Part shown: piece by piece, positions 52,479 through 64,000 of the stretch | How positions within the stretch are numbered: the first letter of the stretch is position 1 | Layout of the letters: each line of letters starts with the position of its first letter | DNA from: Daphnia carinata | Lineage: Eukaryota > Arthropoda > Branchiopoda > Diplostraca > Daphniidae | DNA length: 64,000 bases | Direction of reading: 5' to 3' | NCBI RefSeq assembly: GCF_022539665.2 | Contig: NC_081337.1 | Location: forward strand, 8,780,679 to 8,844,678 | Notes under the pieces: generated by a model | What the model was told of the DNA's origin: nothing | What the model saw: the letters and a program-made list of their open reading frames with translations, nothing else | Databases searched by the model: none | Made by a program: the position numbers and the translations under genes

Positions 52479-52484
52479 AATAAA
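52479..52484 (+). terminator. Poly(A) signal of RBM28
   Basis: AATAAA begins 10 bp after the TAA stop and is repeated four bases on. The stretch to the CK1 stop (52470-52885) is otherwise non-coding 3' UTR for the two convergent genes. Confidence 0.6.
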
Positions 52485-52885
52485 TAAATTGTTGACAATC
52501 ATTCTCCTTCGTTGCTGTGTTCGGTGAATTGTTTCTCCTGCTACAAGCGGAAGGCGGCTGGTGTTTAGAAACCATTTGTATTCCGATAAGCTTGTCGCGT
52601 AATTTACAGAGGTGTGACAACATACACATAATTTTTTCTCTTCATTCATCATTTCAACTTCAAAAACACAAGTTTCAAGGCTGCGACACGTTACGAAGAG
52701 CAAATCGAGAACTGAGGAGAGGGGGAGGGGATGCAATAGAGTGGCAAGATCAGAGGAAGAGAATGGATGATAAACATTTACAACAAGGGTTGGTCGTACG
52801 TTGTGGTAACAATAACCATATTTTCATGACTCAATTGTTACTCTCGATATTTAAAAAAAGCCTGCAAATCATTTCTTTCATTTTC

Positions 52886-54385
52886 TCACTGTTGGGTACG
52901 AGCCGCACGGGAACGGGCAGCCCACGAAGCGGACGTGGCAGGTAGAGGGTTGGTTGGATGCGAAAACGAGGGCCGTGTTGGGGCTGGTGGATTGGTCGCT
53001 GGCTGTACGGGTCTTTCAGGTGGCAGAGTTGCTGTCTGACCCACCCACTGAGCGATGGGTGTATTCCGGTAGGCTCGAGCTCTTTGCTCTTTATCTTCAG
53101 ATGATGCAGCCACGTCAACGGGCATTGCTACTGGGTTTGGTGCGACGGGGAGGGCTGAATTAGCTGTTGCTAACCCATTACTGCTACTTCCGTTAGCTCC
53201 AGAGGCTGGCTTCTGGGCTCCACCAAACTTGAGCATATTCCAGTCAAACACGTAATCGTATGTGAAACGTTGCCGGTGAAACAGGTTGCGGAAGAGGTGT
53301 CGCAAGTATGGATAATCTGGCTTTTCCTCAAAGCGTAACGACCGACAATAGTTGAGATATGTGGCGAATTCAGCTGCAAATAAACACGGAAGTTCGAGGT
53401 TTAATCTATAATCGAAGCAATGTAGAACCAAAAACTTACCGGGATATCCGCGGCAAAGTTCTTCGACGGATGTCGACATTTTCTTCTCTGAAATGATTTC
53501 ATACTTCTGTCTCTTAGTGGCTGCACGCAAACCTTGCCAGGGAAGCGAGCCTCGGTTGAAATACATTAACACGTAGCCAAGGCTCTCCAGGTCGTCGCGT
53601 CTACTTTGTTCTGTTTTGAAATAGTAAAATTTTTAATATTTGCAATGCACCAATTGTTGCCAAGCCATTCTTACCAATTCCAACATGTGTGTGAATTGAA
53701 GCATATCTTGCAGTTCCAGTCAGGTTTTTATTCTCTCGGTAGGGAATGTGGGCATTGGTCCGAGCATCGCGGTATTTTTTAGCCAGACCAAAGTCAATGA
53801 TGTAAACAAGGTTACCTCTTTTACCTAGAAAACAACAGAACTGTAAGGTCTGTAGGTAGGGAAAATGTAAAATAGTAGAACTCACCTAGTCCCATAAGAA
53901 AATTGTCAGGTTTAATATCTCTGTGGATGAAATTCTTAGAATGGATATATTCAATTCGGCAAACAAGCTGATCAGCCAGGAGGAGAACTGTTTTCAGGGA
54001 GAATCTTCGGGAACAAAAGTTGAAGAGGTCTTCCAAGCTTGGTCCCAAAAGTTCCATCACCATGACATTGTAGTCTCCTTCAGAGCCACACCACTTTACA
54101 GCAGGGATTCCCACCCCACCCTGCAGCATTTTGTAGAACCTTGATTCTATATGGAGTTGGGGATGCTTGGTTTTTATGCATTCTAACTTGATGGCAACTT
54201 CTTCCCCAGTAGCAATGTTGGTGCCTAAATGTGAATTTTGCATTGAGACTAACTGGTCCAAGACATACACAGAAAAGAAAACATGTAAAAAAAAACAACT
54301 TACCAAGATAAATATCACCAAATGAGCCACTGCCAATTTTGCGTCCCAACCGATACTTGTTACCGACTCGTAATTCCATAGTCAT
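52886..54385 (-). CDS. dco: Casein kinase 1 delta/epsilon (discs overgrown/doubletime type)
   Basis: Five coding exons on the minus strand: 54304-54385, 53886-54224, 53675-53824, 53440-53610 and 52886-53373, joined in frame to 409 residues. [20 protein letters not shown], the acidic-loop segment [20 protein letters not shown] and [15 protein letters not shown] identify CK1 delta/epsilon rather than alpha. Catalytic parts are present: Gly-rich loop, Lys40 in VAIKLE, HRD with Asp130, DFG with Asp151. The usual SIN motif after ARYA reads SIH (His185), and other conserved spots differ ([19 protein letters not shown]). The tail (about 302-409) is Ala/Pro/Ser-rich and unlike the human tail. The kinase family phosphorylates PERIOD and acts in Wnt and Hippo signalling. 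The ATG directly follows an AG (TTTAAG|ATG), which suggests a 5' UTR intron ending at the start codon. Confidence 0.94.
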
Positions 54386-55098
54386 CTTAAATATAAATGG
54401 GCAGATGCAGAAATGAAGTGGTAAACAAATGGAGGGCAAGGCCAACAAAGACAACTTCTCTTGCCCGTCACACTGAAGCTTACTTTTTGAAAACCAATTC
54501 GAGGACGAAAAGCAAAAGTAATTCAGTATAAAGACGAAAGATTTCACAGCTGATCAAACTACTGCATCCTCTCGGTGATTAAAACAAAGATGTTTTAGAA
54601 TTTTGTGGATAAACAAGAGAGTTTCTCGTTAGAGAAGGGACTCACAAATTTTGCTCCAAAAAAGAAAGAACTTCAGGTTAGGAGAAGGGGAAGGGAAATT
54701 TTCCCGTTAAGAAAAAAGGGGGCTGACTATGCCCGTAGCCACAGCATTGCCACTCGTTGATTGAAACTAGAAAGCCGAATATTTAAAGGGGAAATTAATT
54801 TTTGACAAAACAAAAGTTAGTCAAACTTATGATATTCGTTGCAACTAAATCCTTATAAAGATCTTGAATTGAGTGTCATTATCAAGTTCTGTAAAAATTT
54901 TTTAAAAATTTTATTTCAAATTTGGCATTCTGATATGTTTTGGATGTTTTGACATTTGCGCTTATTGGGCCTTCGTCCTCTGTCCTACTTGGCTTTCACT
55001 CCAGCACCGTATAAGGCTGTTGAATTTGATTTTATTTACCGGGAAATCAGTTTGTGTACGCTTGCCCCGTGTAAGCGAGAAAAGTACTTTCGAGGGGA
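54386..55098. promoter_or_regulatory. Divergent upstream region of CK1 and NTMT1
   Basis: These 713 bp separate two divergent start codons. They probably include a non-coding first exon and 5' UTR intron of CK1 on the minus strand. No TATA box or known element was assigned. Confidence 0.45.
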
Positions 55099-56063
<965 letters not shown>

Positions 56064-56273
56064 AAAGGATAAGAAGTACTAGAAAATCAATGCTGGTATT
56101 GTTTTTTTGCCTGAAAAAAAAGAAGGAAAAAGGAAATACTGCTACAGCAAATCTAAAGCACTCGAATAGCAAATTGAAAAGGCGAGGACAATTATGAAAC
56201 ATTTGTTTGGCACATATTCTTGCCCCTTGACAACGATAAAAGGCAAAAACGATCAAAGGGTAAACAGTAACAC

Positions 56274-58881
56274 TTATAGCAGTTTAGATTTTGGATCTTG
56301 AGAAAAAGAACTCCAATCCGTGCTTAAACACGACTGCCAGTCATGAAATCCGATGGTCGCACAATGTGGTGGCTGATCCTTGTAACAAATATCTTGAATG
56401 GCATAATATTCTGCAGTCATCTTATCCACAAATTTCGATATGTCTTTTTTCATTAATAATGCCTTTTCTCGGCGATAAATTGCCGACTTAGCATCAACAG
56501 GTAAATACTTTTCCCACACCTTTTGAGATTCACTGATCCTGGTTTCAAAATGTGTGCTTTGGTAGCCAGCCTGGGGAACAATTAGAAACTCAGTTGTGGC
56601 AATTTTTTTCCCATCATAGATGACAGCAACTAACCACACCCCCGGTTTCAGAGGGTGGTCGATTTCCAGATTTTGATTGCCCATCTAAAGAATTATGAAA
56701 GTTCAAAACAAAATTTCATGAAAAACGAGGAGCCTACGTTACCTTAGACGCATCCGTCACATTTACATTGTGAACGGCTCTTACGTTGTCGTCCGGGTCG
56801 AACCATATTAAATGAGCTAACTGAGATGCTGTAGTGGTATTGATATGACCGGTCCATTTATAGGTTACAGTTGGTTTAGACGTAGAAGTGAGCACACCCA
56901 AACGGTTTCTGAAAATTTGTTCTTTAGGGTCGAAATCCGAACCGACTTGTAGCGTACTAAGAATTCTTGGGGATTCCATCAAGTGAGTTGTCTTGGTAAG
57001 AGGCTTGACTAGTGCTTCAAATTCGACGTCTTTTTCATCGACTTCAAAGTGTATCAGGTCGCCCACATAGTGATCATGCCGAAAATAGGACGTGATGGCA
57101 ACAACCCGGCTTGGCCTGAGGCCTGGACATTCCGCAACACTGTTTTGTAACAACAGCGAAATTGCATGTTTCGCCAGGCTAAGCGCAACGGTTAAAAGAG
57201 CCGGATTAGGCTTCGGTGTTAGGTCGGCTCTATGGTAAGCGCTTTCCCAATAGCAATCCAAACCTGGGTAACTTAATGAAGCGTTCGTTAACTGTTCTTC
57301 CAGACGATTCATCACGCTCTGATCAATGGCTGCCTCAAACTTGCGAGCGAAAAACACTGTAGATTTGGACATTACTGACGTCAGATGAGTCCAATCTGCT
57401 GTACGGAAAACCATCGGTGAGCAGCCACACCAATCAACAACATGACGGTGCTGACAAAGACAACCTTGGCTCCTCCTCCAGAGTGTCATTCTCAAATTAT
57501 TGTCTGCGTAGCTGTCACAGAATTTCGAATTCAGGATAAGAACGTGAAAAAAGGATTCGGCCGGCAGGAGGGTGTAACGATAAAGCTCTTTGAGCCCACG
57601 CAAAAGTGGGTCATTACTATAAGAAGGTGAGGTAGCAAACTCAACGACTGAACGCGCAAGTCCGACCCAGTCAGATCCACCATCGATTCGAATACCAGCT
57701 GGTAGATTGCGGTCACCCACTCGCCACATGCGGCTCTCACACTGGTGAAATACTCTATCCAGTCCTTGCTTATGGATGAATTGCCGGGTTTGCCGCCCAT
57801 GCGATTTAAGAAAATTTCTCCCGGGATTAGCAGCCAGCAGGGCTTCCAAACTCTCGATTGATCGCAGGGGAAAGTCAGATTCGCTCAAATTGAAAACAAA
57901 TTGCCATTGACTATCGATCTCCAATAACTGCTCCATGGACTGGAGTAGAACGTCAAGTAAGGAAACTCCACCCCATATGGATGACTGCCGTTTTCTGCTT
58001 ATTCGGATATTAGGATACCTCAGCTCCAGTTGCAGTAAACTGCGGAATAGGAAATCTTGTCTGGCATCAACATGGATCAAATAAACATGATGTGGCCTAT
58101 ATATGACTCTGAGAAGCCGGGTGACTTGTCTCAGCGCACGACCGTTCAAGGTCAAAATAAACGCTATTTTGGCAGTACCATTGACGATCGGTGCTTGCAA
58201 TTTTGCAGAATCTCTCGTAGGAACTCCTGAATCGAATATTTCCGTCGCGTCTACACCTCCACAAGTTTGACTAGATTGGCCATCGCAAGGAACGCTGCAA
58301 TATGTTCTCGTAAGAAGATGCTCTAATGACGGCTTTTTGTTACCACAGTAGCATTCTTTGCCATTGTGAGTACCAGCATACATAAATGCTGACTGAGCAC
58401 AAAGGTCAATGCACTTTTGGTTGGTCAATCCTGGGAGTTTGACACCATATGAAGAGAGCAGCCTTGACTGGTTATTATCGTGGAAACAACCTAAAGAACT
58501 TCCAGGAACAGAATCCTTACGGGGACAATAATTTGGTAATCTTTCAGGTACCAATTGATAATTTTTTAGTCTGCAGGCAATATCACTTAACTCTTCTTTG
58601 CACTTTTTTGTAGTTGCTCTCTTGATAGCTGAAAGAGCAGTTTTGCTCAATATTCCACAAGCTGATTTGCTCGAAACACTAGGTTCCTTCTCATTCACAA
58701 AAGCTTGCTGAATTCTTGATGAGTCTGAAGATCCAAATTCAGTAGGGCCGTCAGTATCCTTAACTTTTGCCAACAAATAGAACACAAGTAAACTTTGAAA
58801 GATGAAAGCCATGGCTATCACAAGTAGGAAATACGTCCGAAACTGACGACACATGAGGCAGCGGAGGAAATTCTGCGTCAT
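56274..58881 (-). CDS. oxt: Peptide O-xylosyltransferase
   Basis: Two coding exons on the minus strand, 56743-58881 and 56274-56684, joined in frame to 849 residues. It is a type II Golgi enzyme: short cytosolic end, membrane segment at about 17-38 (YFLLVIAMAFIFQSLLVFYL), a stem, a Cys-rich WSC domain (about 130-222: LGCFHDN, ECYCGN, SQTCGG), then the GT14 Branch-type catalytic domain with VYLIHVD, IWGGVSLLD, FNLSESDFPLRS, GSDWVGLAR and VVDWCGCSP, and the C-terminal xylosyltransferase domain (HPLKPGVWLV). It transfers xylose from UDP-xylose to serine of core proteins, the first step of heparan and chondroitin sulphate synthesis. An upstream in-frame GTG is disregarded; ATG at 58881 gives the normal N terminus. 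Length fits fly (876) and human XYLT2 (865). It diverges from ecd. Confidence 0.96.
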
Positions 58882-59138
58882 TTTTGCAACAACTCTTTCC
58901 ACCGATCGTCAATTTTTGTACAACAACCCATCTATAGTCTAAAAAGGATATGTCTAGGTATCGGATGCTACAACAGATATTTAATATCTAATCAGACAGT
59001 CCACTTTAACGGCTTAACGGCTTCCTGTCGATATTATGTTTTGTCGTCTGCCGGTCGACTAATTTGGTTCCTGGATAACATTTGCAATAACCACCGTTAG
59101 ATGGCTATGGCCCCGCGAGGCGATTCTTTCAGTTAGTC
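58882..59138. promoter_or_regulatory. Compact bidirectional promoter of oxt and ecd
   Basis: Only 257 bp separate the two divergent start codons, so the promoters must overlap or share elements. No TATA box is evident. A short upstream ORF (ATG near 59101, stop within 36 bp) precedes the ecd start. Confidence 0.55.
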
Positions 59139-61407
59139 ATGGCGCAGACTAGTTCGCACGTGGATTCTGAAGACACCGTCGAATATTGGTTATTTCCCAA
59201 CATATCCGAAGATGGTGACCAATTGCAAGAGCTAGAAGCATTCAGAACGAGATGTTTCACCTTTATTCAAGATCAAAGTCAAAACTATATTTGGCATGAG
59301 GACTCTATCAACTTGAAAGTAGTCACCAAACGGACAGCTGGTAAATATACATGTATGCCCCTATAGCAGTATTTGTCCAACGTAGGAGATTCGTGTCTCT
59401 TTGTGCTTGCCTGCCACCACTAGATAACGGTGGGTTTCAATCACTCGGTTTCCTTGGGTTCGTAATAATAACTCTTGGCTCTGGCGCCTAACACCGTACA
59501 GTGGGGGTGCGGCCATTGTCATCATTCGGCCTTGAACGTCTGTCTAGGCTACAGTTTTCCTTTTAGTTTATTTTGATTTTTCTTTTGTCATGATGCCCTG
59601 TGGTGGGCTAAAAAAGAATTTCGAGAGGGGGGTGAAACATTTCTTTTCCTTTCTTTTTAAACGAGGGTGAAAGTTTTCCTCGTTGGCTTCTCTGACGACC
59701 ATTTTTCTAGGTACAAGGTTAAACTTGGATTTGTTCGCCGTTTTTGATTGGATTTCTGTAGGGAAGATAACGATGGTCAGCTGTTGAATAACTTAAAAAA
59801 AGAGGGGAGGCGAAGGTTTTTAACTTTTTTTTCAAAGAAAAGGAGGAGCTTGAGGGCGTGGGGCGAAATGAAACTGTTTTATGCTATTCGAAACTTGTTT
59901 TCTAAAGACAATTTCGTAGATCATCTCTCTTTTTTCTCTAGCAGAGATTCAAGGCCAAATGGCTTATCTAACCTCAAGTTAATAATAATATAAAAAGAAA
60001 AGCGGTGCGCCCCTCACACACACAAAAATCAGGTTTCTTTTCTTTCTTATGTCTTGTAACTGTTGTCTACGATATAGATGGCAAAAGAGATAACAAAGAA
60101 GAGAGTAAGAGGCAAAAGAACTAGGGTCGTCCCTTGAGCAGGAACCATTTTTGCCTTCACTTTGTGTGGATTCCCTCTCCCCGACCATCACCTGTCTGAT
60201 GGTCGATAATGATGACGAAATGAAATAGTAGTAGCCGCAGCTAAAAAAAAAAAAAGGTTTTCACTTTGTTGGGGGAAAATTACTTTTTATTCTTGGTAGA
60301 ACCCTCTTATAACAGCTGTTACGTCATCAACGGTTAAGGTCACAATAGGAATGTTTTCAGGAAAAATACCAAAGTGCAAATTTCGTACTTGTAGTAGAGC
60401 GAATTTAAAAAATTCCATTAGCCGATTGGCTTGTGAATAATCATTTTTTTAACGTCAAGTAAGATTTAGTTGATTATATTGAAATACAATCAAGATGCCG
60501 GTTTTTTCCCCTTTTTCTTTCCTTGCATGATTAAAGTGTCCCTGGTAAGATTCTTCGATTTCAAACTGTACCTTGGCCCAGGTGTGGCTCGACACCTGGG
60601 CTGATCCGGCTTCTCGACTACCTTAACTCATTGAAATTATAATGCGTTTTTTTTTGTTCTTCTTCTAATTTAACATTCTTATATTGCGCATTTTTGTTTC
60701 CTGGAATAACAGTACTTTTGTTGTTCTATCATGTCACTACACACACATTGTTTATTGGTATCGTAGTCTAAAAATTTTTTTCTTGGTGTTGTTGTGGGTG
60801 TACGTTAACGCAACGGGCTAATTCCCCTCAGGTGGGTGGGGAAGATTTTGTTTTTGCTATTCCTTTCCTCTTTATTTTCTTTTTTCTTCGTGTTTTTCTT
60901 CTTCTACCATTGGGCGTTTTTGCTGTCTTTCAACTGGAATAGAGTTAACTTGCAATTAGGACTCAGGCAACACATAACGGAAAGACCACGGTTCTTCTCA
61001 AACGGCTCAGCGCTCGTCAAACTCGGCACTCTCATTGACAGTTACTTCCCCCGATATGTTGTATAATTTGGGGGGGGGGGCAGACCAACATTTCCGAATG
61101 CATACACGCAAGATTAATTGTCTAGTCTTTGTTGAATATGCAATGTTTTAAATTTAAAAAAAAATTATATCGAGAAATTTATTTCCTTTGTTCAAATTTC
61201 AGGAGATAACCCACCACATCTCTACGGGAAAACTCGTTATGGCTGTAACGTCGAGGATGAGTGGTTAGTTTCCGTTGTTGTATTTCTCTTACGTAATCAA
61301 AATGCTAATCCAAACGCATTGGCCATTTCCCCCCCACCCGATTTTTTAAGGTTCATCGTCCACCTGCTTCGCAGCTTCTCCGTGACCGAAAATGATGTCG
61401 TCATTAG
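59139..61407 (+). CDS. ecd: Ecdysoneless (ECD), 5' part only
   Basis: Three exons, 59139-59340, 61203-61263 and 61351-61407, join in frame to 106 codons and remain open at a GTGGGT donor. The peptide has SEDTVEYWLFP, YIWHEDSINLKV, GDNPPHLYGKTRYGCNVEDE and WFIVHLLRSF, which follow the N terminus of the ECD/SGT1-like family (human: [41 protein letters not shown]). Family knowledge: ECD is an essential protein of about 640 aa, needed for ecdysteroid production in flies and associated with Prp8 and the R2TP complex in splicing. Missing here are the following DGEFLLIEAA segment and the rest. Intron 1 (1,862 bp) is long for this block. Either the gene continues past 64000 through an intron of over 2.6 kb, or this is a truncated copy. 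Confidence 0.8.
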
Positions 61408-64000
61408 GTGGGTTTTTCCCTGAGGGGTTTGCAATTTTAACATTCGCGGAACTTGCGGCTATAAGTTGTTTAATGAGACTATGATCAACACGATTCTTTA
61501 GTGGATTTCGTGTAAATCGTAAAATCGGAATTACCTGTCAATGAAGGCTGACCCTGTTTTCATGGACAGCCTTCAATCGCTTCCCGAATGTAGCTCCTCT
61601 TCTATTTTCTGACTTCCACTTTTATGTGCGTATATGTGCTGTTTGTACACACATAAACACACAGCAGGTAGTGATATAGCCGGCAAATCTTTCTGCCTAA
61701 TCTTGGAGTGCGTTCTTGACACGGTTTCTGGGTCGGCGGAATCAGTCGAGAAGCGTCCAACATAAACGGAAGGAAGTTGCGCGTGTGTGTCTGTCCAACG
61801 AAATATGGAACACGGCGCTATCGACGGGGTGGCAGGACATCCGACCTTGATGTCGGGGACATGCTTTATAAAAAAAAAGGGAAAGAACCAAAACAAAACA
61901 AAATAGACGTCCCTTCAATTTAAGGCACGTTACTGACAAACACGCATACATTTTTTTTGGAAGAGCGTCTAAAAGGCGGAGAGTGTGCTTGAAGGTTGCC
62001 CTTCCATCTACGATTCAAGGGCGGTGATCATTTTCACCGGCCGTGACCATGCGCCAAGGGCCAAGAGTGTTATGTTGCATTGAAACATAATCGCTATAGG
62101 CTCACCGATGACTGCTTTTAATTCGCCCGCCCCGCTACCATCCGTTTTCTTTTTTTCAACGTGATTATTTTCAGCTTTTTTTTTTTTTTTTTTTTTGAGA
62201 GAGAATCGTTGTATGTTTTAGTGGCGACGGCGAAGCGTCAGGACTAGGTCTCTATCATTTCGATGAGAGATGATGATATCTACAAGGTCGTAAGATGAGA
62301 GTGAGTGAGCGAGAAAGAGACTCTACATTCGTGGTTGTGTTTTACCACCCGACAGCGGATTCGACGACTTGGCAGTCTCCACCAGTCACCCAAACGAAAG
62401 GCCCAAGGTCGGATGACGGAATGGAGCTGGGCAGCTGAGAAAAATCAAGGACCCTCACACCCCTCACTCTAGAACGTTAGTTTTAGCTGCACGATGCCTT
62501 ATATGGTGCTCACGAAGACTCTACAACTTACTCATTTTCTCCTTGTTGTCCAGGACGATGTGATGGAGATGCAAATGAGATGACCATCTCGTACTGCGTT
62601 ACGTCATCCATCAGTCAGTATGTCAAAACCATCAAACTCGTAGTTTCGTTGCGCTAGCTGCGAGAATTTCGTTTTCGGGTCTGGCAAAATACCTTCGATA
62701 ATTTTTCTTTCCCTTTTGCATATTGACATTGCCTCACGACATTCCATGGCCGCCACGCTTTATCTGTTTAGTTGTAACTGGAATCCATGGTCACTTGTGT
62801 GTGTTACTACTATTACTGTTCATCCATCGAGAGAGTTAGAACCGCAAAGACCGGACCACAACGCTCACACAACCGTTTCTAGGAAACAGATTCTAAACCT
62901 TATTCCGCTTTACCGATATATACTTTGCCGAATTTTGAGCGCTTCCGGATACTACTACTGGTACACTTAGTAGTATTCGGTTTCTATTGTCGGCTAAACA
63001 GCTTTAGACGTTGGAATTTCCTGTGCCGTTTTTTTTTCCACTCTAGTTCCTTATTTTTTTTTTCTTTAGATATTTGTTTATAGTTTTGCCTTGTAGGACG
63101 TGAACTTGGCCATGTTAGTTTCCGAAATATGCTTATTTATGTGGGTAGCCTGTTTGCGTGTCTGTGTTGTGTGCTGATTTGCCCGAAACCGATCCATACC
63201 GGCACTCCATCTGCGCCCTTGATTATATACCAGTAAGGTCAGACGAGAGCCTTGAAGACAGGAATTCATTTACGTCTCCAGGTTGATTGCGTAAATGTAA
63301 AATTTTTTTTTCTTTTGTAATTTAGTTCTTTTCATTTTTTTTTTTTTTTTTCGTTCAGCTATTTTTTCTTTCGCGGTCACAAAGACAAATTTCTTGCTCA
63401 ATGTCTTGACTTATTTTGGGGATGCTGTGGCTATATGCAGTATATAGTAATAGTACGTAGTGAGTCCACGTGGAAAATTGGATAAAAGCGGCATCGTCAA
63501 TCCCCTGGCATTTTTTATGCGTCTGTTAGAACGGCCGGATCGCAGGCCAAAGCCGTCGAGAGGTCATTGACTTGTGTGCCTTCTTTTTTTCTTTTTTCTT
63601 TTTTTTTTTGTAGCTCACCATTATTATTGTTATTTTCTTTTTGTTGTTGAAAAAGCCGGGCGCGGAAAATTCGAGAAATGGCTGCAACATCAAAAAAAGA
63701 ACAAGAAAATTTTACAAAAAAATAAAAATCATAATAATAAAATTGAAAAGATTGTGCCGAAACGTGCGCCAGAGTGCATTGGCCACGAACGAAATAGTAA
63801 CCAGCTAACCCAGTGGCCCTTTCGCTTCACGCTAGTAATCAGAAAGCTCCTTTGTTGTGGTTCCTTCTTTCTTTCTCTTTCTCCTTTTCCTTCTTCTTTT
63901 TCATACCGAGATGTTGTTGTGTTCTTGGCTATGGGCTATAGGACTTTTGATGCTCTTAACATAACGGGATCTAACAGACCCGTAAGAGTGTGTGTGTGTG
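61408..64000. other. 2.6 kb after the third ecd exon, no further exon found
   Basis: No segment on the plus strand encodes the expected ecdysoneless continuation, and no minus-strand gene was found. The DNA has poly(T) tracts (62177-62196, 63336-63350), low-complexity stretches and ends in a (TG)n run. It is best read as intron or intergenic sequence. Confidence 0.5.

Noticed and set aside
57531..57800. Open frames inside oxt in other frames and on the opposite strand
   Set aside because: They are shadows of the strongly supported xylosyltransferase reading frame and match no protein family.
58882..58902. Upstream GTG start for oxt
   Set aside because: The seven extra codons begin with GTG and have no family support; the ATG at 58881 gives the expected short cytosolic tail.

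Overview
This is a eukaryotic, arthropod-type genomic window, most likely from a branchiopod crustacean such as Daphnia. The organism is inferred from gene content (discs overgrown/doubletime-type casein kinase, ecdysoneless, oxt, U2AF large subunit), from many short GT-AG introns of about 60-120 bp in the housekeeping genes, and from AT-rich intergenic DNA full of homopolymers. No prokaryotic, viral, CRISPR or intact transposon feature was found. Gene models were built by hand from open frames, splice signals and recognised protein families; exon lists are in the entries.

Region 1 (1-8.4 kb): two tandem genes on the + strand for secreted proteins with four fasciclin (FAS1) domains each. Their exon layout is nearly identical, so they look like a tandem duplication. 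Their promoters share an exact 15-bp element. A cluster of palindromic TATATAAG repeats lies between them. The second copy has a reading-phase problem at its first intron.

Region 2 (8.6-12.9 kb): a compact housekeeping block with MRPS34 (+), THUMPD1 (-) and CP110 (+). MRPS34 and THUMPD1 converge with only 36 bp between stop codons; THUMPD1 and CP110 diverge from a 0.4-kb shared promoter region.

Region 3 (12.9-47.4 kb): gene-poor. It holds two secreted-protein genes, called A (+) and B (-), arranged tail to tail. Each starts with a 14-nt coding exon (five residues, the last completed by the next exon), followed by a very long first intron (11.3 kb in A, 5.5 kb in B) that interrupts the signal peptide. 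Each has TATA and initiator signals, an IKLP motif, threonine-rich mucin-like stretches and NGKP repeat units. I do not recognise a characterised family, so this pair is the best candidate here for something undescribed. The rest of the region looks like introns and intergenic regulatory DNA.

Region 4 (47.4-61.4 kb): a second housekeeping block in alternating orientation: U2AF large subunit (-), RBM28 (+), CK1 delta/epsilon (-), NTMT1 (+), peptide O-xylosyltransferase oxt (-), and the 5' part of ecdysoneless (+). Neighbours are alternately head to head and tail to tail. The last 2.6 kb holds no recognisable exon, so ecdysoneless either continues past the window across a long intron or is a 5' fragment.
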